From Sphingomonas sp. (lineage in GTDB: Bacteria; Pseudomonadota; Alphaproteobacteria; Sphingomonadales; Sphingomonadaceae), in assembly GCA_025935515.1 (NCBI GenBank), contig JAICVC010000108.1:1-7406 (forward strand): a stretch of 7,406 nt of DNA, read 5' to 3'. The first letter of the stretch is position 1. Each line of letters begins with the position of its first letter. The position numbers were made by a program, and so were the translations under genes. Positions 1-5,017 of this stretch are shown here, piece after piece. The notes under the pieces were generated by a model, which ran no database searches, was not told where the DNA came from, and saw only the letters and a list, made by a program, of their open reading frames with translations.

Positions 1-458
1 GTCGGGTCGAGCGTGTCGAGCTTGAGCTTCTCGTCGGGGTAGAGCGGCGTCAGATTGTCGAAATTGACGCGGTGGCGGACCTGCTCGGGATCGTCGAAGT
101 TGATCGTCGTCACCCGGGTCAGCGCGAAATAGCGCTCGCCTTCCTTGGGCCCGCGGATTTCGCCCTCCACCGTGTCGCCGGTGCGAAGGCCGAAACGGCG
201 CACGACCGATGGGGCGACATAGATGTCATCGGGGCCGGCGAGATAGTTGGCCTCGGGCGAACGGAGGAAACCGAAGCCGTCGTTCAGCACCTCGATGGTG
301 CCCGAACCCATGATCTCGACGCCATTCTCGGCCTGGACCTTGAGGATCGAGAACATCAGGTCCTGCTTGCGCATCGTCGATGCGCCCTCGACGCCCATCT
401 CCTCGGCCATCGCGACCAGGTCGGCGGGGGTCTTCTTCTTCAATTCTTTCAAATGCAT
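1..458 (-). CDS. rho: Transcription termination factor Rho, N-terminal 152 residues (runs off the left edge)
   Basis: Rho is a hexameric RNA-dependent ATPase/helicase that binds C-rich nascent RNA and ends transcription. Only its RNA-binding N-terminal part lies in the window. Translation from the ATG at 458-456 begins MHLKELKKKTPADLVAMAEE. This is the helical Rho N domain (about residues 1-45), with MRKQDLMFSILK near its end. A cold-shock-type OB fold follows (about 50-125), recognisable by DGFGFLRSPEANYL, DDIYVAPSVVRRFGLR and GDTVEGEIRGPKEGERYFAL. The frame stays open to base 1 and reads NFDNLTPLYPDEKLKLD near the edge, as Rho proteins do before the ATPase domain; Walker motifs lie outside. 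The start fits the conserved MHLKxLKKK N-terminus, although the Shine-Dalgarno upstream is weak. It lies 198 nt downstream of hemJ on the same strand and probably has its own promoter. Identity is very secure. Confidence 0.96.
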   Translation of the reverse strand, partial: MHLKELKKKTPADLVAMAEEMGVEGASTMRKQDLMFSILKVQAENGVEIMGSGTIEVLNDGFGFLRSPEANYLAGPDDIYVAPSVVRRFGLRTGDTVEGEIRGPKEGERYFALTRVTTINFDDPEQVRHRVNFDNLTPLYPDEKLKLDTLDP

Positions 459-520
459 GTGGAGTGTCTTTTCTTGGGGAGTGGTGCTCGAGCTTCTCAA
501 GACTGGTCGAAAGCTTCAGA

Positions 521-537
521 GGCGGCAGGACGCCGCC
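521..537 (-). repeat. Stem-loop in the rho leader
   Basis: GGCGGC (521-526) and GCCGCC (532-537) form a perfect 6-bp GC stem with a 5-nt loop, inside the leader expected between the candidate rho promoter and the rho ATG. No T-run follows it on either strand, so it is not a standard intrinsic terminator. It may be a structural element of the leader, or chance in GC-rich DNA. Apart from the candidate promoter and this hairpin, I see nothing in the 198-nt hemJ-rho gap. Confidence 0.3.
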
Positions 538-596
538 AAGCGGGAAGGAAACGGACCGGCAAAAATCGGGAAAACTGGCCGGAGCCGTCGCGAATC

Positions 597-625
597 GAGG
601 TATGTCTCGGCTGCGCCTCTGTCAA
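597..625 (-). promoter_or_regulatory. Candidate sigma-70-type promoter for rho
   Basis: On the minus strand a perfect -35 hexamer TTGACA (625-620) is followed, after 17 nt, by TACCTC (602-597), a poor to moderate -10. It lies between the hemJ stop (657) and the rho start (458), in the rho direction, and would give a leader of roughly 130 nt. A long rho leader is compatible with the known autogenous attenuation of rho in other bacteria, but nothing here proves regulation. The -10 is weak, so this is tentative. Confidence 0.4.
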
Positions 626-656
626 TCAGCGGCGGAAGCTGCTCGCGCTGAAACGT

Positions 657-1109
657 TCAGAAAGGCCGCACGATCACCAGCACGACGATGAGGGCCGCGG
701 CGATTCCGGGGATTTCATTGATCATCCGAACCGCCTTGCCCGATAGCGGGCGCTGTCCGTCGGCGAGCTTTTTGCCATAGCCGCCGAGCCATCCCTGATA
801 AGCGCTCAACGCGATGACCAGGGCGAGCTTCGCCTGGAACCAACGCTCCCCCCAGATATCGAGGTGAAAAGCCAACATCAGGCCGAGGATCCAGACCACG
901 CCAATTGCCGGCGTCAGGATGATCGAGCGGATTCGCGCCTCGCGTTCGATCCACGCCCGATCCTCGGGCGATCCAACAGCAGTCTGCTGGTGATAGACAT
1001 AGAAACGCGGCAGCAGGAACAGGCCGGCCATCCAGAAGATGACGAAGGTGACGTGCGCCGCCTTGACCCACGGATAGGCGAGACCGAGCCAGCCGGTGAA
1101 ATCGTTCAC
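657..1109 (-). CDS. hemJ: HemJ / CopD-like protoporphyrinogen IX oxidase (UPF0093 family membrane protein)
   Basis: HemJ oxidises protoporphyrinogen IX to protoporphyrin IX, the penultimate step of haem synthesis, in the inner membrane; the family is small and haem-binding. The 150-residue product has the usual length and four hydrophobic segments (about 15-34, 61-81, 91-109 and 131-148). Family hallmarks are AAHVTFVIFWMAGLFLLPRF with His19, Trp26 and Arg35, then WFQAKLALVIALSAYQGW in segment 3 and INEIPGIAAALIVVLVIVRPF-like residues at the end. The start is a GTG (1109-1107) preceded by an AAGGGGGG Shine-Dalgarno. It overlaps the hemE TGA in a GTGA arrangement (1106-1109), so the two genes are almost certainly cotranscribed and translationally coupled. 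Pairing with hemE strongly favours HemJ over an unrelated CopD-like protein. The exact electron acceptor is not known from sequence. Confidence 0.93.
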   Translation of the reverse strand: MNDFTGWLGLAYPWVKAAHVTFVIFWMAGLFLLPRFYVYHQQTAVGSPEDRAWIEREARIRSIILTPAIGVVWILGLMLAFHLDIWGERWFQAKLALVIALSAYQGWLGGYGKKLADGQRPLSGKAVRMINEIPGIAAALIVVLVIVRPF

Positions 1110-2167
1110 TTGCCCCCCTTCACCAGTTCGATCAGGCGCTCGACCTCGGCGATCGGCGTATCCTGCAAGATGCCGTGCCCGAGATTGAAGATGTGAGGAC
1201 GGCCGGCGAAGGCGTCAAGGATTCGGTTGACGGCCGTATCGAGCCCCGCTCCGCTTGCGACGAGCGCCAACGGGTCGAGATTGCCTTGCACCGGCAGCGC
1301 CTCGGGTAGCTCCCTCGCCGCCCAGAGCGGATCAACCGTCTCGTCCAAGCCGACTGCATCGATGCGAGTTTCGCGCGCATAAGCCGCCAGCTTGCCGCCA
1401 GCGCCCTTGGGAAAGCCAATGACCGGAACATACGGATGTCGCTGCTTGAGCGCCGCCACCAGCCGAGCAGTTGGGGCGATCACCCAAAGCTCAAACTGCT
1501 CCGGCGATAGGCTGCCCGCCCAACTATCGAACAATTGCAGCGCCTCGGCGCCGGCTTCCGCCTGGCCCGACAGATATTCAAGCGTGACCTGTTCGATCCG
1601 CGCCATGAGCTCGCCGAACCGGGCGGGATCGGCATAGGCCAGCCGCCGCGTGTCGGCCTGATCGCGACTGCCCTGGCCTGCAACCATGTAGGTCGCGACC
1701 GTCCACGGGCTGCCGGCAAAGCCGATCAGCGTCTTCTCGGGTGGAAGCGCGCCCCTGACCTTGCGCACGGTCTCGTAGATTGGATCCAGCCGGGCAGGAT
1801 AAGCGGTCAGCTCGTCGAATTCGCCGGCGAGCAAGGTCGGGGTCAGCCGCGGTCCCTCGCCGGCCACGAAGGTAAGGTTCTGGCCGATCGCGAACGGGAC
1901 GATGAGGATGTCCGAGAAGAGGATCGCCGCATCGAGCCTGGGGAAGCGCTTCAGCGGCTGGAGCGTGATCTCGGCCGCGGCGTCGCTGTTGTAAACAAGA
2001 TCGAGGAAGCCGCCCTGGCTTGCCCGAAGCTCGCGATACTCCGGCAGGTACCGTCCGGCCTGGCGCATCATCCACATCGGCACCGGGTCGCGCCGCCCTC
2101 CGCGAAGGACGGAAAGCAACGGCTTGTCGGCTGGCGAGTTCGCGGGGTCGGCGGGCTTCGAAGCCAC
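1106..2167 (-). CDS. hemE: Uroporphyrinogen decarboxylase
   Basis: HemE is a cytosolic enzyme that removes four carboxyl groups from the acetate side chains of uroporphyrinogen III to give coproporphyrinogen III. The 353-residue protein is of normal length. It carries signature 1, PMWMMRQAGRYLPEYR (residues 30-45), the catalytic aspartate in FSDIL (Asp86) and signature 2, GFAGSPWTVATYMVAG (149-164, with Tyr160). The C-terminal VQGNLDPL and FNLGHGI motifs are also present. The start is a GTG at 2167-2165: an in-frame TAG lies only two codons upstream, and the first in-frame ATG falls inside signature 1, so no ATG start is possible. Purine-rich AAGGAAGAATAGAGG precedes it. The 5-prime end borders the probable origin region, a position known for hemE in Caulobacter. 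The gene reads into hemJ with a 4-nt overlap. Confidence 0.97.
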   Translation of the reverse strand: MASKPADPANSPADKPLLSVLRGGRRDPVPMWMMRQAGRYLPEYRELRASQGGFLDLVYNSDAAAEITLQPLKRFPRLDAAILFSDILIVPFAIGQNLTFVAGEGPRLTPTLLAGEFDELTAYPARLDPIYETVRKVRGALPPEKTLIGFAGSPWTVATYMVAGQGSRDQADTRRLAYADPARFGELMARIEQVTLEYLSGQAEAGAEALQLFDSWAGSLSPEQFELWVIAPTARLVAALKQRHPYVPVIGFPKGAGGKLAAYARETRIDAVGLDETVDPLWAARELPEALPVQGNLDPLALVASGAGLDTAVNRILDAFAGRPHIFNLGHGILQDTPIAEVERLIELVKGGK

Positions 2168-2173
2168 CCTCTA

Positions 2174-2200
2174 TTCTTCCTTTATATATATTTAGAAGAA
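2174..2200. repeat. A/T-rich tract with flanking inverted TTCTTC/GAAGAA arms (candidate DNA-unwinding element)
   Basis: TTCTTC (2174-2179) and GAAGAA (2195-2200) are perfect inverted arms around a core containing TTTATATATATTTA (2181-2194), 14 bases with no G or C in an otherwise very GC-rich region. It lies immediately upstream of the hemE ribosome-binding region. It could be the melting element of the origin, the -10 region of a hemE promoter (TATATA on the minus strand, but with no convincing -35), or both. The core does not pair with itself, so a stable RNA hairpin is unlikely. Confidence 0.5.
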
Positions 2201-2318
2201 GGTTGATGTTGTGATTGGTCGGGGGACAGCGGGGTTTAGGCGTGGCTTCCGAAATTGCCAACAAAGCCGCTGTGGTCGGGCTCTAACGAGTGTCGCGAGT
2301 CTCGCCGACTTCATCCCA

Positions 2319-2327
2319 TGATTCACA
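2319..2327 (+). promoter_or_regulatory. DnaA-box-like 9-mer TGATTCACA
   Basis: It differs from TTATNCACA only at position 2 and resembles the Caulobacter G-box TGATCCACA at all but one base. The box contains a GATTC (GANTC) site at 2320-2324, so adenine methylation by a CcrM-type enzyme would fall inside the DnaA footprint. Binding is inferred. Confidence 0.5.
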
Positions 2328-2349
2328 GCCTGGGGATTGAATCTGTCCC

Positions 2350-2358
2350 CGTGGATGA
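2350..2358 (-). promoter_or_regulatory. Weak DnaA-box-like 9-mer TCATCCACG
   Basis: Read on the minus strand this matches TTATCCACA at 7 of 9 positions (mismatches at 2 and 9). On its own it would be unremarkable. Its place 22 bp from the box at 2319-2327 makes a weak accessory site plausible. Confidence 0.3.
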
Positions 2359-2394
2359 AACTTCGAACAGCGGTTGCGAGATTGCTGGCAAATG

Positions 2395-2421
2395 GCCGGT
2401 TGAGCCGGTCCCCAGCACCGG
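2395..2421. repeat. Tandem GCCGGT repeats plus an inverted copy upstream of maf
   Basis: GCCGGT occurs at 2395-2400 and again at 2404-2409. The second copy also forms a 5-bp inverted pair CCGGT/ACCGG (2405-2409 with 2417-2421) around a 7-nt loop. A weak promoter reading overlaps it: TTGAGC (2400-2405), 17 nt, CTAGCC (2423-2428). These may be a maf promoter with an operator-like repeat, part of the origin, or chance. Confidence 0.25.
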
Positions 2422-2440
2422 GCTAGCCTCATCCCGCTGC

Positions 2441-2449
2441 TTTTCCACA
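2441..2449 (+). promoter_or_regulatory. DnaA-box-like 9-mer TTTTCCACA just upstream of maf
   Basis: It matches TTATCCACA at 8 of 9 positions (mismatch at position 3). It ends 11 nt before the maf TTG start and abuts the AAGG (2449-2452) that is the likely maf Shine-Dalgarno. DnaA bound here could also affect maf transcription. Confidence 0.45.
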
Positions 2450-2460
2450 AGGTTGTTCCG

Positions 2461-3033
2461 TTGGCTTTGATTCTCGCTTCGACAAGCGCCATCCGCCGCC
2501 AGATGCTCGACTCGGCCGGCGTCGAATATCGGGCGGTAAAACCGAACGTCGATGAGGGTGCGGTGAAGGCCCGCCTGACCGATGCGACGTCAATCGCCTA
2601 CGAGCTTGCGGCAGCGAAGGCGCTCAGCGTCGGCGGCGATGACTGGGTGATCGGCAGCGACAGCGTGGTCTGCGCCGGCGGCCGCCTGTTCGACAAGCCG
2701 CGCGGCCGCGACGAAGCCGCCGAGCATCTCCGCTTCTTCTCGGGCAAGGAGATGCAGCTGACCAGCGCGGTCACGCTCGTTCATGGTGGCGAGATCGACT
2801 GGCGTCATGTCGAATCCGCACGGCTTCAGGTGCGCGATCTCTCCGATGCCTTCATTGCCGACTATCTCGATGCCGAATGGCCCGCCGTGGGCTACACTGT
2901 CGGAGTCTTCCGGCTCGAGGTGCGCGGGGTGCAATTGTTCGATCACATCGATGGCGACCACTTCACCATCCTCGGTATGCCGCTGATCCCGCTTTTGGGC
3001 GCGCTTCGCGAGCGCGGATTGCTGCTCGCATGA
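2461..3033 (+). CDS. maf: Maf family nucleotide pyrophosphatase
   Basis: Maf proteins are house-cleaning enzymes that hydrolyse dTTP/UTP or modified NTPs to monophosphates; older annotation calls them septum-formation inhibitors. The 190-residue product is of typical size. It shows the N-terminal phosphate-binding S-x-S-x-x-R motif (Ser7, Ser9, Arg12 in ASTSAIRR), IGSDSVV with Asp67 where the family has the catalytic (A/S)DT(V), a following DKP (79-80) with the FFSG element near 92-95, and the C-terminal DGDHFTILGMPLIPLL. The start is TTG at 2461, with AAGG about 8 nt upstream; no in-frame ATG lies close by, and the MALILASTS start matches the family. Substrate class (YhdE-like or YceF-like) cannot be set from motifs alone. 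The stop overlaps the coaE start in ATGA (3030-3033), so the genes are coupled. Confidence 0.93.
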   Translation: MALILASTSAIRRQMLDSAGVEYRAVKPNVDEGAVKARLTDATSIAYELAAAKALSVGGDDWVIGSDSVVCAGGRLFDKPRGRDEAAEHLRFFSGKEMQLTSAVTLVHGGEIDWRHVESARLQVRDLSDAFIADYLDAEWPAVGYTVGVFRLEVRGVQLFDHIDGDHFTILGMPLIPLLGALRERGLLLA

Positions 3034-3620
3034 TCCGGATCGCGCTCACCGGCTCGATCGGCATGGGCAAATCGACCGTCGCGAGGATGTTCGAACGCGC
3101 CGGCATTGCCGTATTTGATGCCGACGCGGTCGTCCGCCAGCTGCAGGGGCCCGGCGGCCGCCTGGTCGAACGGATCGGCGAGCTGTTCCCCGGAACCGTC
3201 CGGTGCGGAACGCTCGACCGTGAGTGCCTTGCACATATCGTTCTCGGCGATCCGGCCAAGCTCGCGTCGCTCGAACAGATCGTCCATCCCGCCGTCCGGG
3301 AAGCGCGCGAACGCTTCATTGCCGAGCACCCGGGAGCGCCCGCGCTGGTGTTTGAAATCCCCCTCTTGTTCGAAACCGGCGGCGCGAAGGAGTTCGACAA
3401 GGTGGTAGTCGTTTCCGCGCCGCGCGAGGTCCAGCGGGGGCGGGTGCTCGCGCGACCCGGCATGACGGCCGCGAGGTTCGATTCCATCCTCGCGCGCCAG
3501 ATGCCCGACGAAGAGAAGCGGCGGCAGGCCGACTTTGTGATCGATACCGGCAGCGACCTATCCACAACTGAAAGCCAGGTCGCGGACATTCTCGCTTGTC
3601 TCGGAATCCGCGCCCGATAG
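3030..3620 (+). CDS. coaE: Dephospho-CoA kinase
   Basis: CoaE phosphorylates the 3-prime ribose hydroxyl of dephospho-CoA with ATP, the last step of CoA synthesis in the cytosol. The 196-residue protein starts at the ATG at 3030, overlapping the maf stop by 4 nt. An in-frame start further upstream (2877) would only read maf in another frame and is not used. The P-loop GSIGMGKST is at residues 8-16, the FDADAVVRQL acid motif at 29-38, IVHPAVRE at 84-91, FEIPLLFE at 108-115 and the lid-like RQMPDEEKRRQADFVIDTG at 156-174, all as expected for CoaE. Length is normal. It sits in a maf-coaE-dnaQ operon. In many alphaproteobacteria aroE lies between maf and coaE; here it is absent. Confidence 0.97.
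   Translation: MIRIALTGSIGMGKSTVARMFERAGIAVFDADAVVRQLQGPGGRLVERIGELFPGTVRCGTLDRECLAHIVLGDPAKLASLEQIVHPAVREARERFIAEHPGAPALVFEIPLLFETGGAKEFDKVVVVSAPREVQRGRVLARPGMTAARFDSILARQMPDEEKRRQADFVIDTGSDLSTTESQVADILACLGIRAR
3558..3566 (+). promoter_or_regulatory. Intragenic DnaA-box-like 9-mer CTATCCACA in coaE
   Basis: Eight of nine bases match TTATCCACA, with the TATCCACA core intact. It lies in the 3-prime part of coaE, about 1.1 kb from the proposed origin and about 65 nt before dnaQ. It may titrate DnaA or be chance; no second box is adjacent. Confidence 0.25.
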
Positions 3621-3630
3621 ATTCGTGTCG

Positions 3631-4329
3631 ATGCGTGAGATTGTCTTCGATACCGAAACCACCGGGCTCAACCCCGCCGGCGGCGACCGGATGGTCGAGA
3701 TCGGCTGCATCGAAATCGTCAACCGCGTCGAGACCGGCCGGACCTTTCACGCTTATTTCAATCCCGAGCGCGACATGCCGTTCGAGGCTCAGGAGGTGCA
3801 CGGGCTCAGCAATTTGTTCCTGTCGGACAAGCCGCGGTTCGCCGAGACGGTCGACGAGCTGCTCGAGTTCCTCGGGGATTCGCCGCTCGTCGCACACAAT
3901 GCGGGCTTTGATTTCGGCTTCCTCAATTTCGAGCTTTCGCAATGCGGCCGATCCGCCGTGTCGATGCAGCGGATGGTCGACACCCTGACGCTCGCGCGCA
4001 CCAGGCATCCCGGTGCCAAGCACAGCCTCGACGCCTTGTGCATGCGCTTCGGGATCGACCGCAGCCATCGGGTCAAGCACGGCGCCTTGCTCGACGCGCA
4101 GTTGTTGGCCCAGGTCTATGTCGAGCTGACCGGCGGCCGTCAGATCGGGCTCGGCCTGGTGGCCGAGGCCGGCACCGTTTCGGTCCGCCAATCGGCGCGG
4201 CCAATCATCGTCCGCGAACCGCGTCCGCCGCGCCCGCACGCCCCATTGGCCGAGGAACTAGAGCGCCACCGCGCGTTTATTGCCAAGCTGGTCAACCCGC
4301 TTTGGGAACGCTTCGCGGCCATCCCCTAG
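3631..4329 (+). CDS. dnaQ: DNA polymerase III epsilon subunit (3'-5' proofreading exonuclease)
   Basis: The epsilon subunit removes misincorporated bases as part of the polymerase III core. From the ATG at 3631 the protein has 232 residues. ExoI is DTETTG with Asp7 and Glu9, ExoII is HNAGFDFGFLN with Asp94, and ExoIII-epsilon is HGALLDAQ with His150 and Asp155. All four metal ligands and the general-base histidine are therefore present. GGRQIGLGL (168-176) sits where E. coli epsilon has its beta-clamp-binding segment, and the tail carries a short charged linker and a helix ending in NPLWERF, which I associate with alphaproteobacterial DnaQ. A GTG at 3625 would add two residues. I prefer ATG because family members begin MREIVFDTETTG; neither start has a clear Shine-Dalgarno. 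The gene follows coaE by 10 nt and is probably cotranscribed. Confidence 0.96.
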   Translation: MREIVFDTETTGLNPAGGDRMVEIGCIEIVNRVETGRTFHAYFNPERDMPFEAQEVHGLSNLFLSDKPRFAETVDELLEFLGDSPLVAHNAGFDFGFLNFELSQCGRSAVSMQRMVDTLTLARTRHPGAKHSLDALCMRFGIDRSHRVKHGALLDAQLLAQVYVELTGGRQIGLGLVAEAGTVSVRQSARPIIVREPRPPRPHAPLAEELERHRAFIAKLVNPLWERFAAIP

Positions 4330-4350
4330 CGGCCGGTTGACGCAGGGTTC

Positions 4351-4372
4351 GGCGCGGTCCTAAGCGCGCGCC
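4351..4372 (+). repeat. GC stem-loop between dnaQ and hpf
   Basis: GGCGCG (4351-4356) and CGCGCC (4367-4372) form a 6-bp stem with a 10-nt loop in the 64-nt gap. No T-run follows, so termination here is doubtful. A TTGACG (4337-4342) upstream could be a -35, but I see no acceptable -10 at 16-18 nt. The gap may hold an hpf promoter of another sigma class. Confidence 0.3.
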
Positions 4373-4377
4373 AGACT

Positions 4378-4385
4378 TAAGGAGG
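4378..4385 (+). promoter_or_regulatory. Very strong Shine-Dalgarno TAAGGAGG for hpf
   Basis: The 8-mer is complementary to the anti-SD end of 16S rRNA over its full length and lies 8 nt before the GTG start at 4394. It fixes that start and predicts efficient translation despite the GTG. No other gene in the window has such a site. Confidence 0.85.
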
Positions 4386-4393
4386 CGGGCAAA

Positions 4394-4960
4394 GTGGACG
4401 TACGGGTCGCGGGCCATCAGGTCGACACCGGCGATACGCTGCGCGAGCACGCTCAGCGGCGGGTCTCCGAAATCACCGAAAAATATTTTTCGAGGGGGGT
4501 GGGAGCGAACGTGACCTTCGGCCGAGGCCCCAACAACGATTATACGTGCGACATCGTCGCACCCGTCGTGCAAGGCGTCGTGCTCAAAGCTTCCTACAGC
4601 GCCCGCGAGCCCGAAATGGCCTTCAACGGCGCTGCCGACCGGATCGAAAAGCAGCTCCGCCGCTATACCAACCGCTTGAAGGAACATAAGGTCGACGAGG
4701 CCGCGCAGGCCTATGTCGAGAACGCCGGCTACACCATCTTCTCCGGTGCGGGCCGCGACGGCGAAGGTGCCGACTTTCCCGCGATCGTCGCCGAAACTCG
4801 CGTCGACATCCCCGAATCGAGCGTATCCGACGCAGTCATGCTGATGGACCTCAGGAACACGACTGCGCTCATGTTCAGGAACAGTGCGACCGGCCACTTC
4901 AACATGATCTACCGCCGCGAAGACGGAAATATCGGCTGGGTTGAGCCGCATACCGACTGA
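4394..4960 (+). CDS. hpf: Long-form ribosome hibernation promoting factor (HPF/RaiA family)
   Basis: Long HPF binds the 30S decoding region and dimerises 70S ribosomes into inactive 100S particles in stationary phase or stress. The 188-residue protein has the S30AE/HPF domain at about 1-100 (VRVAGHQVDTGDTLREHAQ, then RRYTNRLKEHK) and a linker. The C-terminal dimerisation domain at about 128-186 includes IVAETRVDIPESSVSDAVML, NTTALMFRNSATGHFNMIYR and GNIGWVEP. Two domains mark it as the long form, rather than the short gamma-proteobacterial HPF or YfiA. The GTG start is set by a perfect SD 8 nt upstream. ptsN follows closely, and this pairing is classical; in many proteobacteria the pair lies after rpoN, whereas here it follows dnaQ. 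Whether dnaQ transcripts continue into hpf cannot be told. Confidence 0.95.
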   Translation: MDVRVAGHQVDTGDTLREHAQRRVSEITEKYFSRGVGANVTFGRGPNNDYTCDIVAPVVQGVVLKASYSAREPEMAFNGAADRIEKQLRRYTNRLKEHKVDEAAQAYVENAGYTIFSGAGRDGEGADFPAIVAETRVDIPESSVSDAVMLMDLRNTTALMFRNSATGHFNMIYRREDGNIGWVEPHTD

Positions 4961-5017
4961 GCCCATTTGGAACATCGAGCGACCATGGTGCGCCTGGTCG
5001 CGCCAGTCTCGAGTAAC

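Larger units (their letters stand above)
2168..2460. other. Probable chromosomal replication origin (oriC) between hemE and maf
   Basis: This 293-bp non-coding gap separates leftward hemE from rightward maf. Seen directly: a 14-nt pure A/T tract (2181-2194), DnaA-box-like 9-mers at 2319-2327, 2350-2358 and 2441-2449, three GANTC sites within 47 bp (2297-2343), and gene orientation diverging from this point. Known: in Caulobacter crescentus and several other alphaproteobacteria the origin lies beside hemE. Inference: this is oriC, or its main part, with the A/T tract as the unwinding element. Against it: none of the three boxes is a perfect TTATCCACA, no TTAA-N7-TTAA CtrA site is seen, and the region is short. 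It must also contain the divergent promoters of hemE and maf, for which I find only weak candidates. GC skew over the whole replicon would be decisive. Confidence 0.62.
2297..2513. promoter_or_regulatory. Cluster of five GANTC (CcrM-type methylation) sites
   Basis: Sites are GAGTC 2297-2301, GATTC 2320-2324, GAATC 2339-2343, GATTC 2469-2473 and GACTC 2509-2513. By eye the rest of the window has roughly one GANTC per several hundred bases, so five in 217 bp is dense. In alphaproteobacteria CcrM methylates GANTC and hemimethylation marks recently replicated DNA. The density fits an origin and the start of maf. The last two sites are inside the maf coding region. Confidence 0.5.

Noticed and set aside
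72..746. 224-codon open frame on the plus strand over rho and the hemJ 3-prime end
   Set aside because: It is antisense to the highly conserved Rho N-terminus and HemJ C-terminus, with no domain of its own.
2068..2076. DnaA-box-like TCATCCACA inside hemE
   Set aside because: It matches 8 of 9 bases, but the sequence is dictated by the invariant Met-Trp-Met-Met of the hemE signature, so no independent signal can be claimed.
1535..2206. Plus-strand open frame opposite hemE
   Set aside because: It mirrors the conserved hemE reading frame and has no recognisable domain.
2222..2350. GGGGACAG (2222-2229) and CTGTCCCC (2343-2350) as a long-range inverted repeat
   Set aside because: An 8-bp match separated by 113 nt is possible by chance in a GC-rich gap, and no other feature supports pairing.
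2877..3029. Upstream extension of coaE
   Set aside because: It would read most of the 3-prime end of maf in another frame. CoaE homologues begin at the MIRIALTGSIG start, which overlaps the maf stop as ATGA.
3316..4239. 307-codon open frame on the minus strand across coaE and dnaQ
   Set aside because: It is antisense to the P-loop kinase and the exonuclease with intact catalytic residues, and its translation is low-complexity and Arg-rich.
4305..4338. GGAAC ... CGGTT as an EcfG general-stress promoter for hpf
   Set aside because: The two elements are about 24 nt apart, too far for the usual 16-18 nt spacing, and GGAAC lies inside dnaQ coding sequence.
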